Below are positions 11,661 to 20,968 of a DNA stretch of 64,000 nt, one piece after another. A program made the translations under genes and the position numbers. The notes beneath the pieces are model-generated. The model did not search any database, had not been told where the DNA came from, and saw nothing but the letters and a program-made list of their open reading frames with translations. Source of the stretch: Sthenelais limicola (lineage: Eukaryota; Annelida; Polychaeta; Phyllodocida; Sigalionidae). The stretch is taken from NCBI GenBank assembly GCA_942159475.1, contig OW804097.1:38576298-38640297 (forward strand), read 5' to 3'. Position 1 is the first letter of the stretch. Each line of letters begins with the position of its first letter.

Positions 11661-12770
11661 ATGGCAAATCGTGGGTCCACCCAGTCCGAGGGGGATGCAG
11701 TCGATATTGAACCTGTTGATGTAAAGAAGTTAACTAATAAGGAGCGACTAGCTAGGCTAGAAGACAATATAGAGACAATGGCTAAGGCAATGGCCGTTCT
11801 GGCAAAGCAGAATAACGATAAAAAGGAGGACTCTGTTAACAATTCAAAAACTTCCTCTCCTATTCGACCTTCAGGCACTGTGAAACAAAACTTATTCGAG
11901 AACTATGAAATTAGCGACATTGTAGATAAAGACACTTCTCGCCAAAATCATTTTGATAACATGTCCTTCCTTAAGACCCAGGGAAATGCAAACCGGGCAG
12001 ACGCTTTGCTACGTGCCCTACACCCTTCACTAGGCAAGACCACCGGTAAAGAAACATACGACCCTTACCTTCATAAAATCTCCCGCTACCCTATGCCTCG
12101 CCATTTTCTCCCAAATGATCTCCAAAAAGGGGTTAAGAAACGTGATAGCCACGATGACTTGACACTTCCAGAGTTTTTAATTGGTTTCACCAGAATGATT
12201 TGTAAGGAAAAGATTACAAACCCCACAGTAGTAGCTATGATTGGTCATTTGGGACAATTAGGGGAGGACCTTACTCGATTTGACTGGGAGCATATGCGTA
12301 CATGGTCTAACACAATCTTGCACGATATCGGGCAGGAGAACTATGATTGGCGGGATTCCTCAAGGATCTCATCTGAGAGGACCAGGGCAAACGTTATAGC
12401 TTCTATGAACTCTTCGCATATAGACAAATCAAACGTCTGTCCCCAATTTAACAAAGGGAGGTGCCACAACACAAAATCTCACGGAAGTACGCACATACAT
12501 GCATGTGCTTACTGCTGGCTGGCATATGGGGTGGAACACGACCACCCCATTACCGCATATGTAATAAAAGGAAGGGCCAGGGCAACAACGGAGGCTCTCA
12601 GCCTCAAAGACCCAGTCAAAATAACCAAAACGCTAAGAAGGGCCAAAACTACAAAAAGTCATCGGGTTCCAATGACAGATCATTTGCAAAAAACGAATAA
12701 TCCCTTCCCCCCCAAACGTAAGTTTCACTATCGCAGACCACTGCCCCCCGCTCACAGCGGGGCAATCTAA
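11661..12770 (+). CDS. gag-like ORF1 of Ngaro-like element (frameshifted)
   Basis: The frame is open from 11574, but the ATG at 11661 sits in a strong GCCATGG context and begins the gag-like part (MANRG), so I chose it; it gives 369 residues. A charged region near residues 20-70 (KKLTNKERLARLEDNIE) may form a coiled coil. A zinc-binding motif follows: C260, C268, H280, C282, C285 and H293/H295, the C-x7-C ... C-x2-C pattern typical of DIRS/Ngaro first ORFs and probably used in nucleic-acid binding. The expected last cysteine is not in this frame. It lies at 12560-12562 in the frame two bases on, which then continues with a basic, Gln/Asn-rich tail to a stop at 12698-12700. This copy therefore probably has a one-base deletion or two-base insertion near 12540-12560, and the annotated C-terminus (about residues 297-369) is out-of-frame translation. 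The RT frame is already open across this end. Confidence 0.75.
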   Translation: MANRGSTQSEGDAVDIEPVDVKKLTNKERLARLEDNIETMAKAMAVLAKQNNDKKEDSVNNSKTSSPIRPSGTVKQNLFENYEISDIVDKDTSRQNHFDNMSFLKTQGNANRADALLRALHPSLGKTTGKETYDPYLHKISRYPMPRHFLPNDLQKGVKKRDSHDDLTLPEFLIGFTRMICKEKITNPTVVAMIGHLGQLGEDLTRFDWEHMRTWSNTILHDIGQENYDWRDSSRISSERTRANVIASMNSSHIDKSNVCPQFNKGRCHNTKSHGSTHIHACAYCWLAYGVEHDHPITAYVIKGRARATTEALSLKDPVKITKTLRRAKTTKSHRVPMTDHLQKTNNPFPPKRKFHYRRPLPPAHSGAI

Positions 12771-12834
12771 CACTCAACTCAGCGAAAGCTTCTCTCATAT
12801 CACCCCCCCTCACGATAAACATATTGATGACATA

Positions 12835-14682
12835 ATGAAAATCCAGGTAGACGAGATTGTGACCAGACGATTTCAACCCTGCCCGGTATTGGGGGAGGAG
12901 GGGGTGTATGAGGGCATCGACCCAGTAGCGGTCACCGGTAAAAAAACAATTAGTATAGATGATCCTAGTATAACCCAGCAAAGGAGGCTATACTGGCCAA
13001 AACTTACGGGGGAGGGAAGGGACCTTGAAACTCTCAAAATCTATGACACAGTCCGGGCTACAGGTAGGGCTAATATGTTGGAGGCAAAGGTAAAGGTAAC
13101 TTCCCTTCTAAAGCCAGAAAACTGGGAGGCCATAGCCACGGGCCACCCAGACGACAGAATAGTGCTAGATGGGATTACATACGGATTCCCACTCCAATAT
13201 ACAGGCCCGGTCTTGGACCGACCAAACAAATCCGCCCACAGCTCCGGTAATCAATTCCCCGCAGCCATAGACAAATATCTTGAAACAGAAACAGTAAACA
13301 ATGCAATGCTAGGCCCATTTGAAGACAGCCCATTCGAATGGTATAACGTCTCCCCTATCATGACAAGACCAAAGTCAGACCCTAGTAAAAAACGCATAAT
13401 CATAGATCTCTCATACCCGCCAGGAAACAATGTAAATGACTATGTCGCTAAAAACTCAATGTTTGGAAATATACATGACCACACTCTCCCTACTATCCCC
13501 GAGGCAGTGGATACCATTAGAGGCATGGGTTTCCCATGTACCCTGGCTACAATTGACATCCAGCGAGCATACAGGAATATTCCTACATGCCCGCTGGACT
13601 ATCCGCTTCTTGCTATATCACACAGAGGCAAGATATACATTGATAAAGCAATGCCATTCGGCTCGCGTAACAGTTCGCTCTATATGCAAAAGATAGCAAA
13701 CTTTGTAGTTCGGGCATTAAAACAAAAGGGCATACACACGTATATGTTTCTTGATGATATGCTAATAATACACCAGTCAGAACAGGACCCCCATGCTCAA
13801 TTTGCCCAGACACTCTCACTATTTCGCAATTTGGGTCTCCCAATAGCATATGAAAAGATACAAGCCCCCTCCCCAAGAGTAACATACCTGGGAATAAACA
13901 TCGACTTGTCAAAAAGGGAACTCTCAATCCCTCACAAGAAGGTACAGGAATTTCTCGCTCTCATCAGGTGGGCTATTCGCCAAGAAACACTAACTCTAGT
14001 CCAAATTCAATCAATAGTGGGAAAAATAAATCACTTGGGAAAATGCGTTTCACCGGCACGTTTATTCATGTCTAGGATCCTTGAAACCCTTAGGCAAAAC
14101 TACACCAACCACACCGTCCCGGTCACAAAACCACTTGTGGCCGACTTGAAGTGGTTCATTCGCTTTCTGGTGACTTATAATTGCAAATCAATCATACACA
14201 CCAGCCCACCGGTCAAATCAATTGTGGCCGACTCCTGCCTCACAGGCGGGAGCGCCTCCGACATGACAAACTATTATGAATTGGTGTATCCACACAAGAT
14301 TGCCGCGAGCTACCACATATCCATTCTCGAATGTTTAAATTGCTTAGTCGCTCTCAGAATGTTTGTGTCTGAGAAGGACAGGAATACTACAATTGAACTG
14401 TGCTGTGACAATTCCACAACGATTCACACACTGAGGGCGGGGCGGGCACGCGACCCCGTTCTGTGTGCAATAGCAAGGGCTGTGTGGTGGATACAGGCCA
14501 AATACAACTTGCATATTGTATACACTCACGTCCCTGGTGTTGAAATGATCTTAGCCGATGCTCTCTCTCGGGCACATACATCCCAAGAATACAGAGCCAC
14601 AGCAGACGAACTTATAACTAAGCATAAAATCAAGAAACTTACTCCTCCTGTCTATGTGACTAATTTCAAGCAATTTATTTAA
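12835..14682 (+). CDS. reverse transcriptase/RNase H (ORF2)
   Basis: 615 residues that copy the element's RNA into DNA. RT motif A is ATIDIQRAY with D241. Motif B is MPFGSRNSS. The catalytic box is FLDDM with D307-D308 (13753-13758), the FLDD form common in DIRS-type elements rather than YMDD. The RNase H domain follows at about 460-590: VADS (first Asp), ILECLN (Glu), LCCDNS (Asp) and the terminal LADALSR. No integrase, protease or methyltransferase domain. The frame is +1 to ORF1 and remains open upstream of the first ATG, beyond the shifted ORF1 stop, so the true N-terminus may lie earlier or be made by frameshifting or reinitiation. No internal stops: it looks functional. Confidence 0.92.
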   Translation: MKIQVDEIVTRRFQPCPVLGEEGVYEGIDPVAVTGKKTISIDDPSITQQRRLYWPKLTGEGRDLETLKIYDTVRATGRANMLEAKVKVTSLLKPENWEAIATGHPDDRIVLDGITYGFPLQYTGPVLDRPNKSAHSSGNQFPAAIDKYLETETVNNAMLGPFEDSPFEWYNVSPIMTRPKSDPSKKRIIIDLSYPPGNNVNDYVAKNSMFGNIHDHTLPTIPEAVDTIRGMGFPCTLATIDIQRAYRNIPTCPLDYPLLAISHRGKIYIDKAMPFGSRNSSLYMQKIANFVVRALKQKGIHTYMFLDDMLIIHQSEQDPHAQFAQTLSLFRNLGLPIAYEKIQAPSPRVTYLGINIDLSKRELSIPHKKVQEFLALIRWAIRQETLTLVQIQSIVGKINHLGKCVSPARLFMSRILETLRQNYTNHTVPVTKPLVADLKWFIRFLVTYNCKSIIHTSPPVKSIVADSCLTGGSASDMTNYYELVYPHKIAASYHISILECLNCLVALRMFVSEKDRNTTIELCCDNSTTIHTLRAGRARDPVLCAIARAVWWIQAKYNLHIVYTHVPGVEMILADALSRAHTSQEYRATADELITKHKIKKLTPPVYVTNFKQFI

Positions 14683-14726
14683 CAGATTCGGGACTCGACT
14701 CATATCTCAGGGCAGCTGAGAGCCGG

Positions 14727-15635
14727 ATGACCCAAGCATATCGCCCGGGTACCATCAAGAACCACAGATACATCCTCAGACTCTACGTGGGCATGGCCAC
14801 ACAATTTCGTCAAAACTACCACAATCCATCGGTGCAACTGGTCGCGGCCTTCATCGAGCAGGCAGCTCGTTCGGCCCGCACCACGATGGGTGTAGCATCA
14901 CTTGTCTCATCACTAAAGGCTATCTTACAAAGGCTTGACATTCCAACAGGGGCCTTTCAATCGCGCCAGGTCCAACTATTATTGAGATCTATATCTATAA
15001 ATAAGTGGACCCCGGCAGTCCAGAGGCCTCCTATCACACCTCAGGACCTTAGGCGCATTCTACAGGCGCTTCATTTCAACCCATACTACTACCAATACGC
15101 GGTTGCTTTCCTCCTGCTATTTACTACAAATATGCGCCAGTCAAATATAGCCCCAAGAACTCAGAGACAACTTGACACCACAAGACAGGTGACTACAGAC
15201 GACCTGACTATCAACAAGGAGTCTATAGTCATAAATATTAAATGGTCAAAAGCCCAACAGACTGTCGCCAACCAAGCCTCTTTGACCATTCCTCGGGCAG
15301 CCGACAAGCAGCTGTGTGTAGTCTACCATCTCTCAAGGTTATACAAGATATCCCCGCCCTCCCCAAACGCCCTCCTCCTCCGCTTTAGAGACAAAACTCC
15401 AATGACTACGCAACACCTAGTCTCCATATGGAAAAAGGCGGTGGCTTCAGCTGGCATTGATCCCACCACCACGTTACACTCTCTAAGGAGGGGGGGCAGC
15501 CTTTACTTACAAGAAAAAGGCGTGGATATTCCAGACATTGCAAAGCACGGTGGCTGGAAAAGTGGAGCCATCTTTCGTTATGCGAGAAACCCCTCCACTA
15601 TCTCTACACTCCAGGCACTAAAGTCCCTCTCATGA
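14727..15635 (+). CDS. tyrosine recombinase (ORF3)
   Basis: 302 residues from the first ATG. It catalyses integration of the circular cDNA by strand exchange, taking the place of the DDE integrase used by LTR elements. The catalytic set is complete: R137 in TNMRQSN, H251 and R254 in LHSLRRGG, H274 in KHGGWKS with W277, and the nucleophile Y285 (15579-15581) in FRYAR. Residues 1-90 form the SAM-like DNA-binding half typical of phage-integrase-fold proteins. The frame is open upstream through the ORF2 stop at 14682, with plausible protein-like sequence (LDSYLRAAESR) just before the ATG, so translation may start upstream or couple with ORF2. ORF3 is in a third frame relative to ORF1 and ORF2. 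It appears intact. Confidence 0.92.
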   Translation: MTQAYRPGTIKNHRYILRLYVGMATQFRQNYHNPSVQLVAAFIEQAARSARTTMGVASLVSSLKAILQRLDIPTGAFQSRQVQLLLRSISINKWTPAVQRPPITPQDLRRILQALHFNPYYYQYAVAFLLLFTTNMRQSNIAPRTQRQLDTTRQVTTDDLTINKESIVINIKWSKAQQTVANQASLTIPRAADKQLCVVYHLSRLYKISPPSPNALLLRFRDKTPMTTQHLVSIWKKAVASAGIDPTTTLHSLRRGGSLYLQEKGVDIPDIAKHGGWKSGAIFRYARNPSTISTLQALKSLS

Positions 15636-15654
15636 ACTACAAGCCTTGCCTTTG

Positions 15655-15925
15655 GCTTAAAACTACACATCTGCTTCAAACATCAATTGCCATTGTCAAT
15701 CACGCTGCCATGTTTATCGCTGATTACCTCTTAACTTAATCATCAATTTACAATTGTCTTATCACTTTTATCAATGATCAATCAAACAAATATATTGATC
15801 TCTTATCTTCTTATTATACATCAAAGTTTATTTATCATCCATGTATTTACCAACTCATTCATCATATTTAATAAATATTATAAATAAACTTTTATTCTCC
15901 AACCCGGTGTCCGTCTTAGTCCATG
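15655..15925 (+). repeat. B1 split direct repeat (271 bp)
   Basis: Begins GCTTAAAACTACACATCTGC twenty bases after the ORF3 stop and ends CTTAGTCCATG, abutting A2. Same length as B2 and identical to it by eye. Confidence 0.9.
15870..15888 (+). terminator. polyadenylation signals in B1
   Basis: Two AATAAA hexamers (15870-15875 and 15883-15888), followed by CTTTTATTCTCC. Likely 3' end formation for the element transcript; the same pair recurs in B2. Confidence 0.55.
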
Positions 15926-16039
15926 TGATTTGCATTGGTTATTATTAGCCAATGGGGCTGCATGGTCTTCGATCACCGGGCCTACTAATCCTATATAAAC
16001 TCACTCATCCATTCACTAACCCTCATTCTTTCACTCGCT
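15926..16039 (+). repeat. A2 split direct repeat (114 bp)
   Basis: Copy of A1 directly joined to B1. The B1/A2 joint (CCATG|TGATTT) mimics the joint of the circular intermediate and marks the expected crossover region. Confidence 0.9.
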
Positions 16040-16088
16040 CCCACCCACCACATTCCCTTTTTTCTTAATTTTCAATTTATATACTTTC

Positions 16089-16118
16089 AGGTGTCCTCAA
16101 CTCCATCGAGCGACACCT
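16089..16118 (+). repeat. small hairpin between A2 and B2
   Basis: AGGTGTC and GACACCT form a 7-bp stem around a 16-base loop. It lies in an 89-bp segment (16040-16128) absent from the other ends of the element. Confidence 0.6.
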
Positions 16119-16128
16119 CCTCCAAGCA

Positions 16129-16399
16129 GCTTAAAACTACACATCTGCTTCAAACATCAATTGCCATTGTCAATCACGCTGCCATGTTTATCGCTGATTA
16201 CCTCTTAACTTAATCATCAATTTACAATTGTCTTATCACTTTTATCAATGATCAATCAAACAAATATATTGATCTCTTATCTTCTTATTATACATCAAAG
16301 TTTATTTATCATCCATGTATTTACCAACTCATTCATCATATTTAATAAATATTATAAATAAACTTTTATTCTCCAACCCGGTGTCCGTCTTAGTCCATG
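16129..16399 (+). repeat. B2 split direct repeat (271 bp)
   Basis: Copy of B1 forming the right end of the element, ending CCATG before host GTTATCAC. Confidence 0.9.
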
Positions 16400-17123
16400 G
16401 TTATCACATTTGCATCACAATGTAGGTTTATAGCAGGTGTCCATGGCTCTGAGCCAAGGCAAACTCTTAACACAGGGTATTCGAAGCTTGAAATGGTTAT
16501 TTTTAATCAGTGACAAACACACTGAGCGGTATTACCACTACACTCGTATATATTGTTGTTTTAACTGGGCAAACAATTCAAAAATATGTTGTAAAGTTGT
16601 TTGTGACATGACCCTGAACAAAATGTTAAATGTAAATCCGCCAGACAGCGAAAGGGTATAGCCTGTTACTAGCAGGAAATGTAAGGTTAAAATGTTAAAA
16701 CTTATGTATTAGAAATGTTTACCAAAAAGTTGTTACGTAATATGCATCTAATTTCGGCCAAATTGTATTTTGTGTCGAATGAGAACTACTGCAAATTATT
16801 GTGGAACTTCAGTCAATAAAATTATTTAAAAAAACCAAACCACCCTGTTTTGTAGGCACAATTTTAGGTTACAATTAAATTGTGGTCAATCCTAGACCCG
16901 CGTTATTGTCTTGTCGTTACAGACTGTTAAAAAATCAGCTGGTAGTCAACTAAGGGAATTATCATACTTTTAAAAACATCCAGCGCTGCGTTTACAGTCA
17001 TAAATTTTCTAATGCATAGTTCTGATTATCTGTGTAGCATTTGGCTCAAAGTTCAACTCACAGTTGATATTAATACCATGGTTACACAATTGTGAAACCA
17101 CCTTGAGATTCAAGTGTGTAGTT
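16400..17123. other. unassigned right flank
   Basis: AT-rich sequence. The longest ORF is 74 codons with no recognisable motif. An inverted pair near 16855-16885 and repeated ATTTTAGGTTACAATT-like strings are not convincing as an element. Confidence 0.4.
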
Positions 17124-17347
17124 GGGTCAGATTTTCAGAAAATGAACAATTCAACTTAGCCCATCTTCTCAAATAACCCAAATTTCAGACGAAAATAAAG
17201 TTCAAAATGCAGTTCAAGCTAACCAAACATATTGCTAGAATCAATGCCATGCCGAATATACTCGAATTTACCTAATTGCAGCCTAATTTACCAGAATTTA
17301 CTAAATGTGTAGAGCTGCCAATTGTACATTTTCTGAAAATCTGACCC
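17124..17347 (+). mobile_element. R1 MITE, complete
   Basis: Both R1 termini present, with perfect TSD AGTT at 17120-17123 and 17348-17351. Small internal deletion. Confidence 0.88.
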
Positions 17348-17439
17348 AGTTAAGACCCTTTGTGGAATGTGATTATTTCTTAATAAATACCGGCAGATCA
17401 TAACTTCAGATTTTCTTTCATTAATGTTTATAGGATTGG

Positions 17440-17745
17440 CTTCAGACCAATAAAATAGTGCCCCAGTGTCCCTGCAGGTTAGATGGTCCTGGGTATGACC
17501 ATAAAGTGCCTTTCTGTCTCTTTTCTCTGTCTCTCTCTCTCTTCTTCTCTATTCCTATTTCCTAGGTAAGATCATAAACTGTCTCCTCTCAGCTCTCCCG
17601 CCCTTGATATAACCATATTAAATGTGTTGATAAGGGTGTAAAGCAACCGATCTCACTCACTCCCTCTCAGCTCTCCCGCCCTTGATATAATCATATTAAA
17701 TGTGTTGATAAGGGCGTAAAGCAACCAATCTCACTCACCCTGCTG
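17440..17745 (+). repeat. LINE-like 3' tail with tandem units
   Basis: Shares GACCATAAAGTGCCTTTCTG, the (CT)n tract and CCCGCCCTTGATATAACC...GATAAGGGYG...CAATCTCACTCAC with 36661-37060. Two tandem end units here. Resembles a truncated non-LTR retrotransposon 3' end; no coding part remains. Confidence 0.55.
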
Positions 17746-17968
17746 GTTACATCAATGACAGTGGCACAGGCAACTCCCCTATTCTTCCTATTCTTCCATA
17801 AGACATTTAATCATCCTTGGCAAGCGTTGATTGCTTGCAATATAGACCCCCTGCAGTTTATGTGACATGACCCCATAATAAAAACATAGGCAGATAAAGG
17901 GAAGACGCAACTTTTAATGACTAGTTTCCTATCCCTAAAATACGCACCAACATGTGGCCAGGGCCAAA

Positions 17969-18209
17969 GGGTCACATTTTCAGAAAATCTACAATTGGCA
18001 GCTGTACACATTTATTGAATTCTGCTAAATTAGGTTACAATTAAATTGTGGTCAATACTAGGTAAATTCGAGTATATTCGGTATTGCATTGATTCTAGCA
18101 ATCTGTTTGGTTAGGTTGAACTGTATTTTTAACTTTATTTTCGTCTGAAATTTCGGTTATTTGAGAGGATTGGTGAAGGTGAATTGTACATTTTCTGAAA
18201 ATCTGACCC
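17969..18209 (-). mobile_element. R1 MITE, complete
   Basis: Reverse R1, GGGTCACATTTTCAGAAAAT to GAAAATCTGACCC. Flanks CAAA and ATGT do not match. Confidence 0.8.
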
Positions 18210-18296
18210 ATGTATTTGAGTAATCAAAATCCCAGGAGTGCTCGGAACACCTGTGACATTCACAGAGAGCATTCCTTTTTCCATTCTTTATCTTAT

Positions 18297-18413
18297 GGGT
18301 CAGCTTGTCAGAAAATGTGAATTTACCAAGTATTGACCAAATTGCGGCCTAATTTAGCAGAATTTACTTAATGTGTAGAGCTGCCAATTGTACATTTTCT
18401 GAAAATCTGACCC
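18297..18413 (+). mobile_element. R1 MITE, internally deleted
   Basis: 117 bp: one terminus directly joined to the distal half of R1 (from CAAGTATTGACC). Flanks TTAT and ATAT. Confidence 0.75.
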
Positions 18414-18565
18414 ATATAAGAAAGTAAGTAGTGAAAGAATTAGAGAGTTAGTTAAAAATGACGAAATTCAAAGAATGATTATTCGAACACTTTCGGAATT
18501 GAATTTGATGGAATGAAAATAAGAATTGTACCTTACAATTCATATCACACAGGAAACAGGTTAGA

Positions 18566-18680
18566 ATATGGAAACCATGTTTCTGTCTCTTTTTCCTGTC
18601 TCTCTCTCCCTTCTTCTCTATCTCTATTTCCTGGGTATGGTCATAAACTGCCTCCCTCTCAGCTCTCCCGCCCTTATCTT
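18566..18680 (+). repeat. LINE-like 3' tail fragment
   Basis: TTTCTGTCTCTTTTTCCTGT through CAGCTCTCCCGCCCTTATC, homologous to 17440-17745 and cut off by the R2 copy that follows. Confidence 0.5.
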
Positions 18681-19012
18681 TGTTGGAATATTTTGAATTT
18701 TGGGGTACTTAATGCTGCTTGTAATATTAATACATGTACGAAATGTCAAGGCAATGTATTACTTATATTTATGCATTTCTATATGGTCATCTAATAGCGT
18801 ATATTTAGCTGCTTTATTAGTAATTATCCACCCAAAATATCAATAACTTTTTTTTTATCAAAAAAAAGATACATCAAACTTATAATATAGAAACACTACT
18901 TAGATGTCCTTGGTTAGTATCATTAGAATTGGTTTGAGCTCATCTATTTAGATATAATATCTCAAAATACATTTTTTGCGACTTGCGACTCATTTTCCTG
19001 AAACACATCACA
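18681..19012 (-). mobile_element. R2 MITE, one end missing
   Basis: Follows R2 from TTTGGGGTACTTAATGCTG to its terminus GCGACTTGCGACTCATTTTC...ACACATCACA. The other terminus has been lost at the junction with the LINE-like tail. Confidence 0.7.
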
Positions 19013-19645
19013 TTTAGTTTCGTTTGCGAGACTAATTTAGCCAATCCCACATCTACACCCGATCTAGCATCTGGCATAAACACTGGGAAATCAGACCAGG
19101 CTTTGTTCAATGCTCATGTATCGTATTTTACAGATACATGTTCGTCAATATGACTCGCCATTCAGAACATGCCTCATCTGGGACTGATGTGTTTAACGAT
19201 AAGATACACTGCACATCGCGATCAAATATCACATCGAAGTTTATTGAGCTTTATTATACATGCATTGCTCTGAAAACAACGTATCTAGAGTAATTTACGC
19301 ATAGTGCGTATTTCGCTAGTGATTTACGTGGGGTTGTCATGGCAACCAATTTGTATTTTTTCAAAGATTACTGGTAAAATTCAAATTTATGACTCAATGT
19401 TTGTCTATTTTCATGATGGAAAGCATGTATGATAAATCTGTTTTGGTTTCAGTTGCTTAGAATATTGCACTCGTTGCTATGCAACTCATGCAATATTCAC
19501 GCTCCTTCAACCAACTCGTTAGTTAACCTATATTTATTTTTTTCAGTCTTGTACCATGAATCGAGGTCAAATGTATTTAGGAGAACAAGCAAATAAATAG
19601 GGCTAACATTGGCAAAATAAATTATAATTATTTATTTCTGAAAAT

Positions 19646-19850
19646 ATGACTAGTAAATTTTGGAGAATTTCGTCCAGTTATTTTAGCTACATGGCTTCTA
19701 AAACGTCCCCATTTGCATTAGGAGGACCTGCCCACATCCTTCAAGACTTCACTTATTATCGCTCACCGGTGGCAGTTTTTGTTTCAAAATCATGTATCAA
19801 CATTAAGCAGCAGCAGTATATTGATGAATTCAGTCTTCGAAGTTATAATA
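19646..19850 (+). mobile_element. R7 element, partial
   Basis: Shares TTAGGAGGACC, CACTTATYATCGCTCACCGG and AGCAGTATATTGATGAATTC-like segments with intact R7 at 36245-36586. Termini not preserved. Confidence 0.5.
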
Positions 19851-19884
19851 TTATATGTAAATTTGGTCAGATTTGCTTTGTCAT

Positions 19885-20487
19885 AAAAGGTCATCCTATA
19901 GAGTATATTTAGCTACTTTACTAGTAATAGAGTGCGTAAGTGTCATGGCGGCAGAGCGCGAATCAATGAAAATTAGTCGTGTAGTTGTACCGATGTGTGG
20001 ACCGGAAGTAAATAATCCCCATAGAGTTAGCATTGGGGCGATAAATAATCACTCTATACATCGCCCCAGTAACAGTTTGACAGTTATGAAGGCTATAGTT
20101 GAAATCGTTTGCCTCTGAAGATGGATATATGTGAGTTAGAAGTTCTAAAACTATATGATCGTTGAAAGAACAGAGATTTAATATCGTGGTAATGTTGGGG
20201 CTATGGGACTTTCGCATGACATATCCACATGACGTCATGAAACTGCTACAGTAGCGCAACTGAAAAAATCGCTGCCGTGGACTACTTACCTATTGTCCAC
20301 CAAAATGTATTGCAAACCTAAAAAAAGAAAAATTAAAATATCTAACTTAAAATATAAAAACCTTAGTGGATGTTCTAGTGTAAACCATCATTGGAATGCA
20401 TTTGATCTCATCTTTTCAAATATGATGATATCTCAAAATTAAAATTTTTCTTCGACTTGTCACACATTTTCCTAAAACACATCACAA
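19885..20487 (-). mobile_element. R2 MITE split by insertion
   Basis: The R2 middle (AAGGTCATCCTATAGAGTAT to CTAGTAAT) ends at about 19929 and continues at about 20290 (TATTGTCCACC) to the terminus ACACATCACAAA. The 360-bp insert between them is GC-richer and holds a palindrome TTGGGGCGA...TCGCCCCA at about 20034-20066. Confidence 0.6.
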
Positions 20488-20655
20488 ATAAAATAATAAT
20501 ATGAAAAAACAACATGTGACTGTGTTAATTGAGATCATAAGTTATCGTAGAATGTTATCATTATAGTTGATGACAGGATAATTAAACAATGGTGATTTCA
20601 CTCTGATGTCAATGTGTGGAAGAAGGACTACCAATAGTATAGCAATAGACAACGA

Positions 20656-20753
20656 GGATTTTAGCGTGAGAACGGTCTGTACTCCCATAGACTTCCCAAG
20701 GCCGAAGGCCGAGGGACGTCTATGGGAGTACAAACCATTCTCACGCTAAATCC
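20656..20753. repeat. snap-back hairpin
   Basis: The arm GGATTTTAGCGTGAGAACGG...CTCCCATAGAC is mirrored after a GGCCGAAGGCC loop, ending TCTCACGCTAAATCC. Nearly perfect 36-bp arms. Confidence 0.75.
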
Positions 20754-20968
20754 GAGTGGTATATTGATTTTAGTCCATGATGACACGTCAGCTGGCGCCA
20801 CTAGACCAACGTGGTCTGTAGTATAATAAGTGCACGCGAAATCTTACCCAAAATGGACTAATCCCTGTTAATCAGTTAACATCCCCATAAAGAACCAGCT
20901 GGGCCATGGGGTCGGCTCGCCCCTCTCAATCCAATTTGGGGGAAAGTCCCTCCTGTTTTAGCTTTATA

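Larger units (their letters stand above)
11342..16399 (+). mobile_element. Ngaro-like tyrosine-recombinase retrotransposon
   Basis: A 5,058-bp element of the DIRS order. It encodes gag-like ORF1, RT/RNase H and a tyrosine recombinase, with no integrase, no protease and no DAM-type methyltransferase. Its ends are split direct repeats A1 (11342-11455), B1 (15655-15925), A2 (15926-16039) and B2 (16129-16399), not LTRs. That arrangement is known from PAT and Ngaro elements; the absence of a methyltransferase domain favours Ngaro. Known DIRS-type elements integrate a circular cDNA by site-specific recombination, so no TSD is expected and none is seen (TGTACATA left, GTTATCAC right). GC content and codon use are visibly higher than the AT-rich surroundings. 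The copy looks young: each repeat pair appears identical by eye. Confidence 0.9.

Noticed and set aside
12649..12981. 110-codon minus ORF overlapping ORF1/ORF2
   Set aside because: Antisense shadow of the retrotransposon genes, no motif.
11342..16399. LTR retrotransposon interpretation of 11.3-16.4 kb
   Set aside because: Repeats are split (A1...B1A2.B2), there is no integrase or protease, and the third ORF is a tyrosine recombinase.
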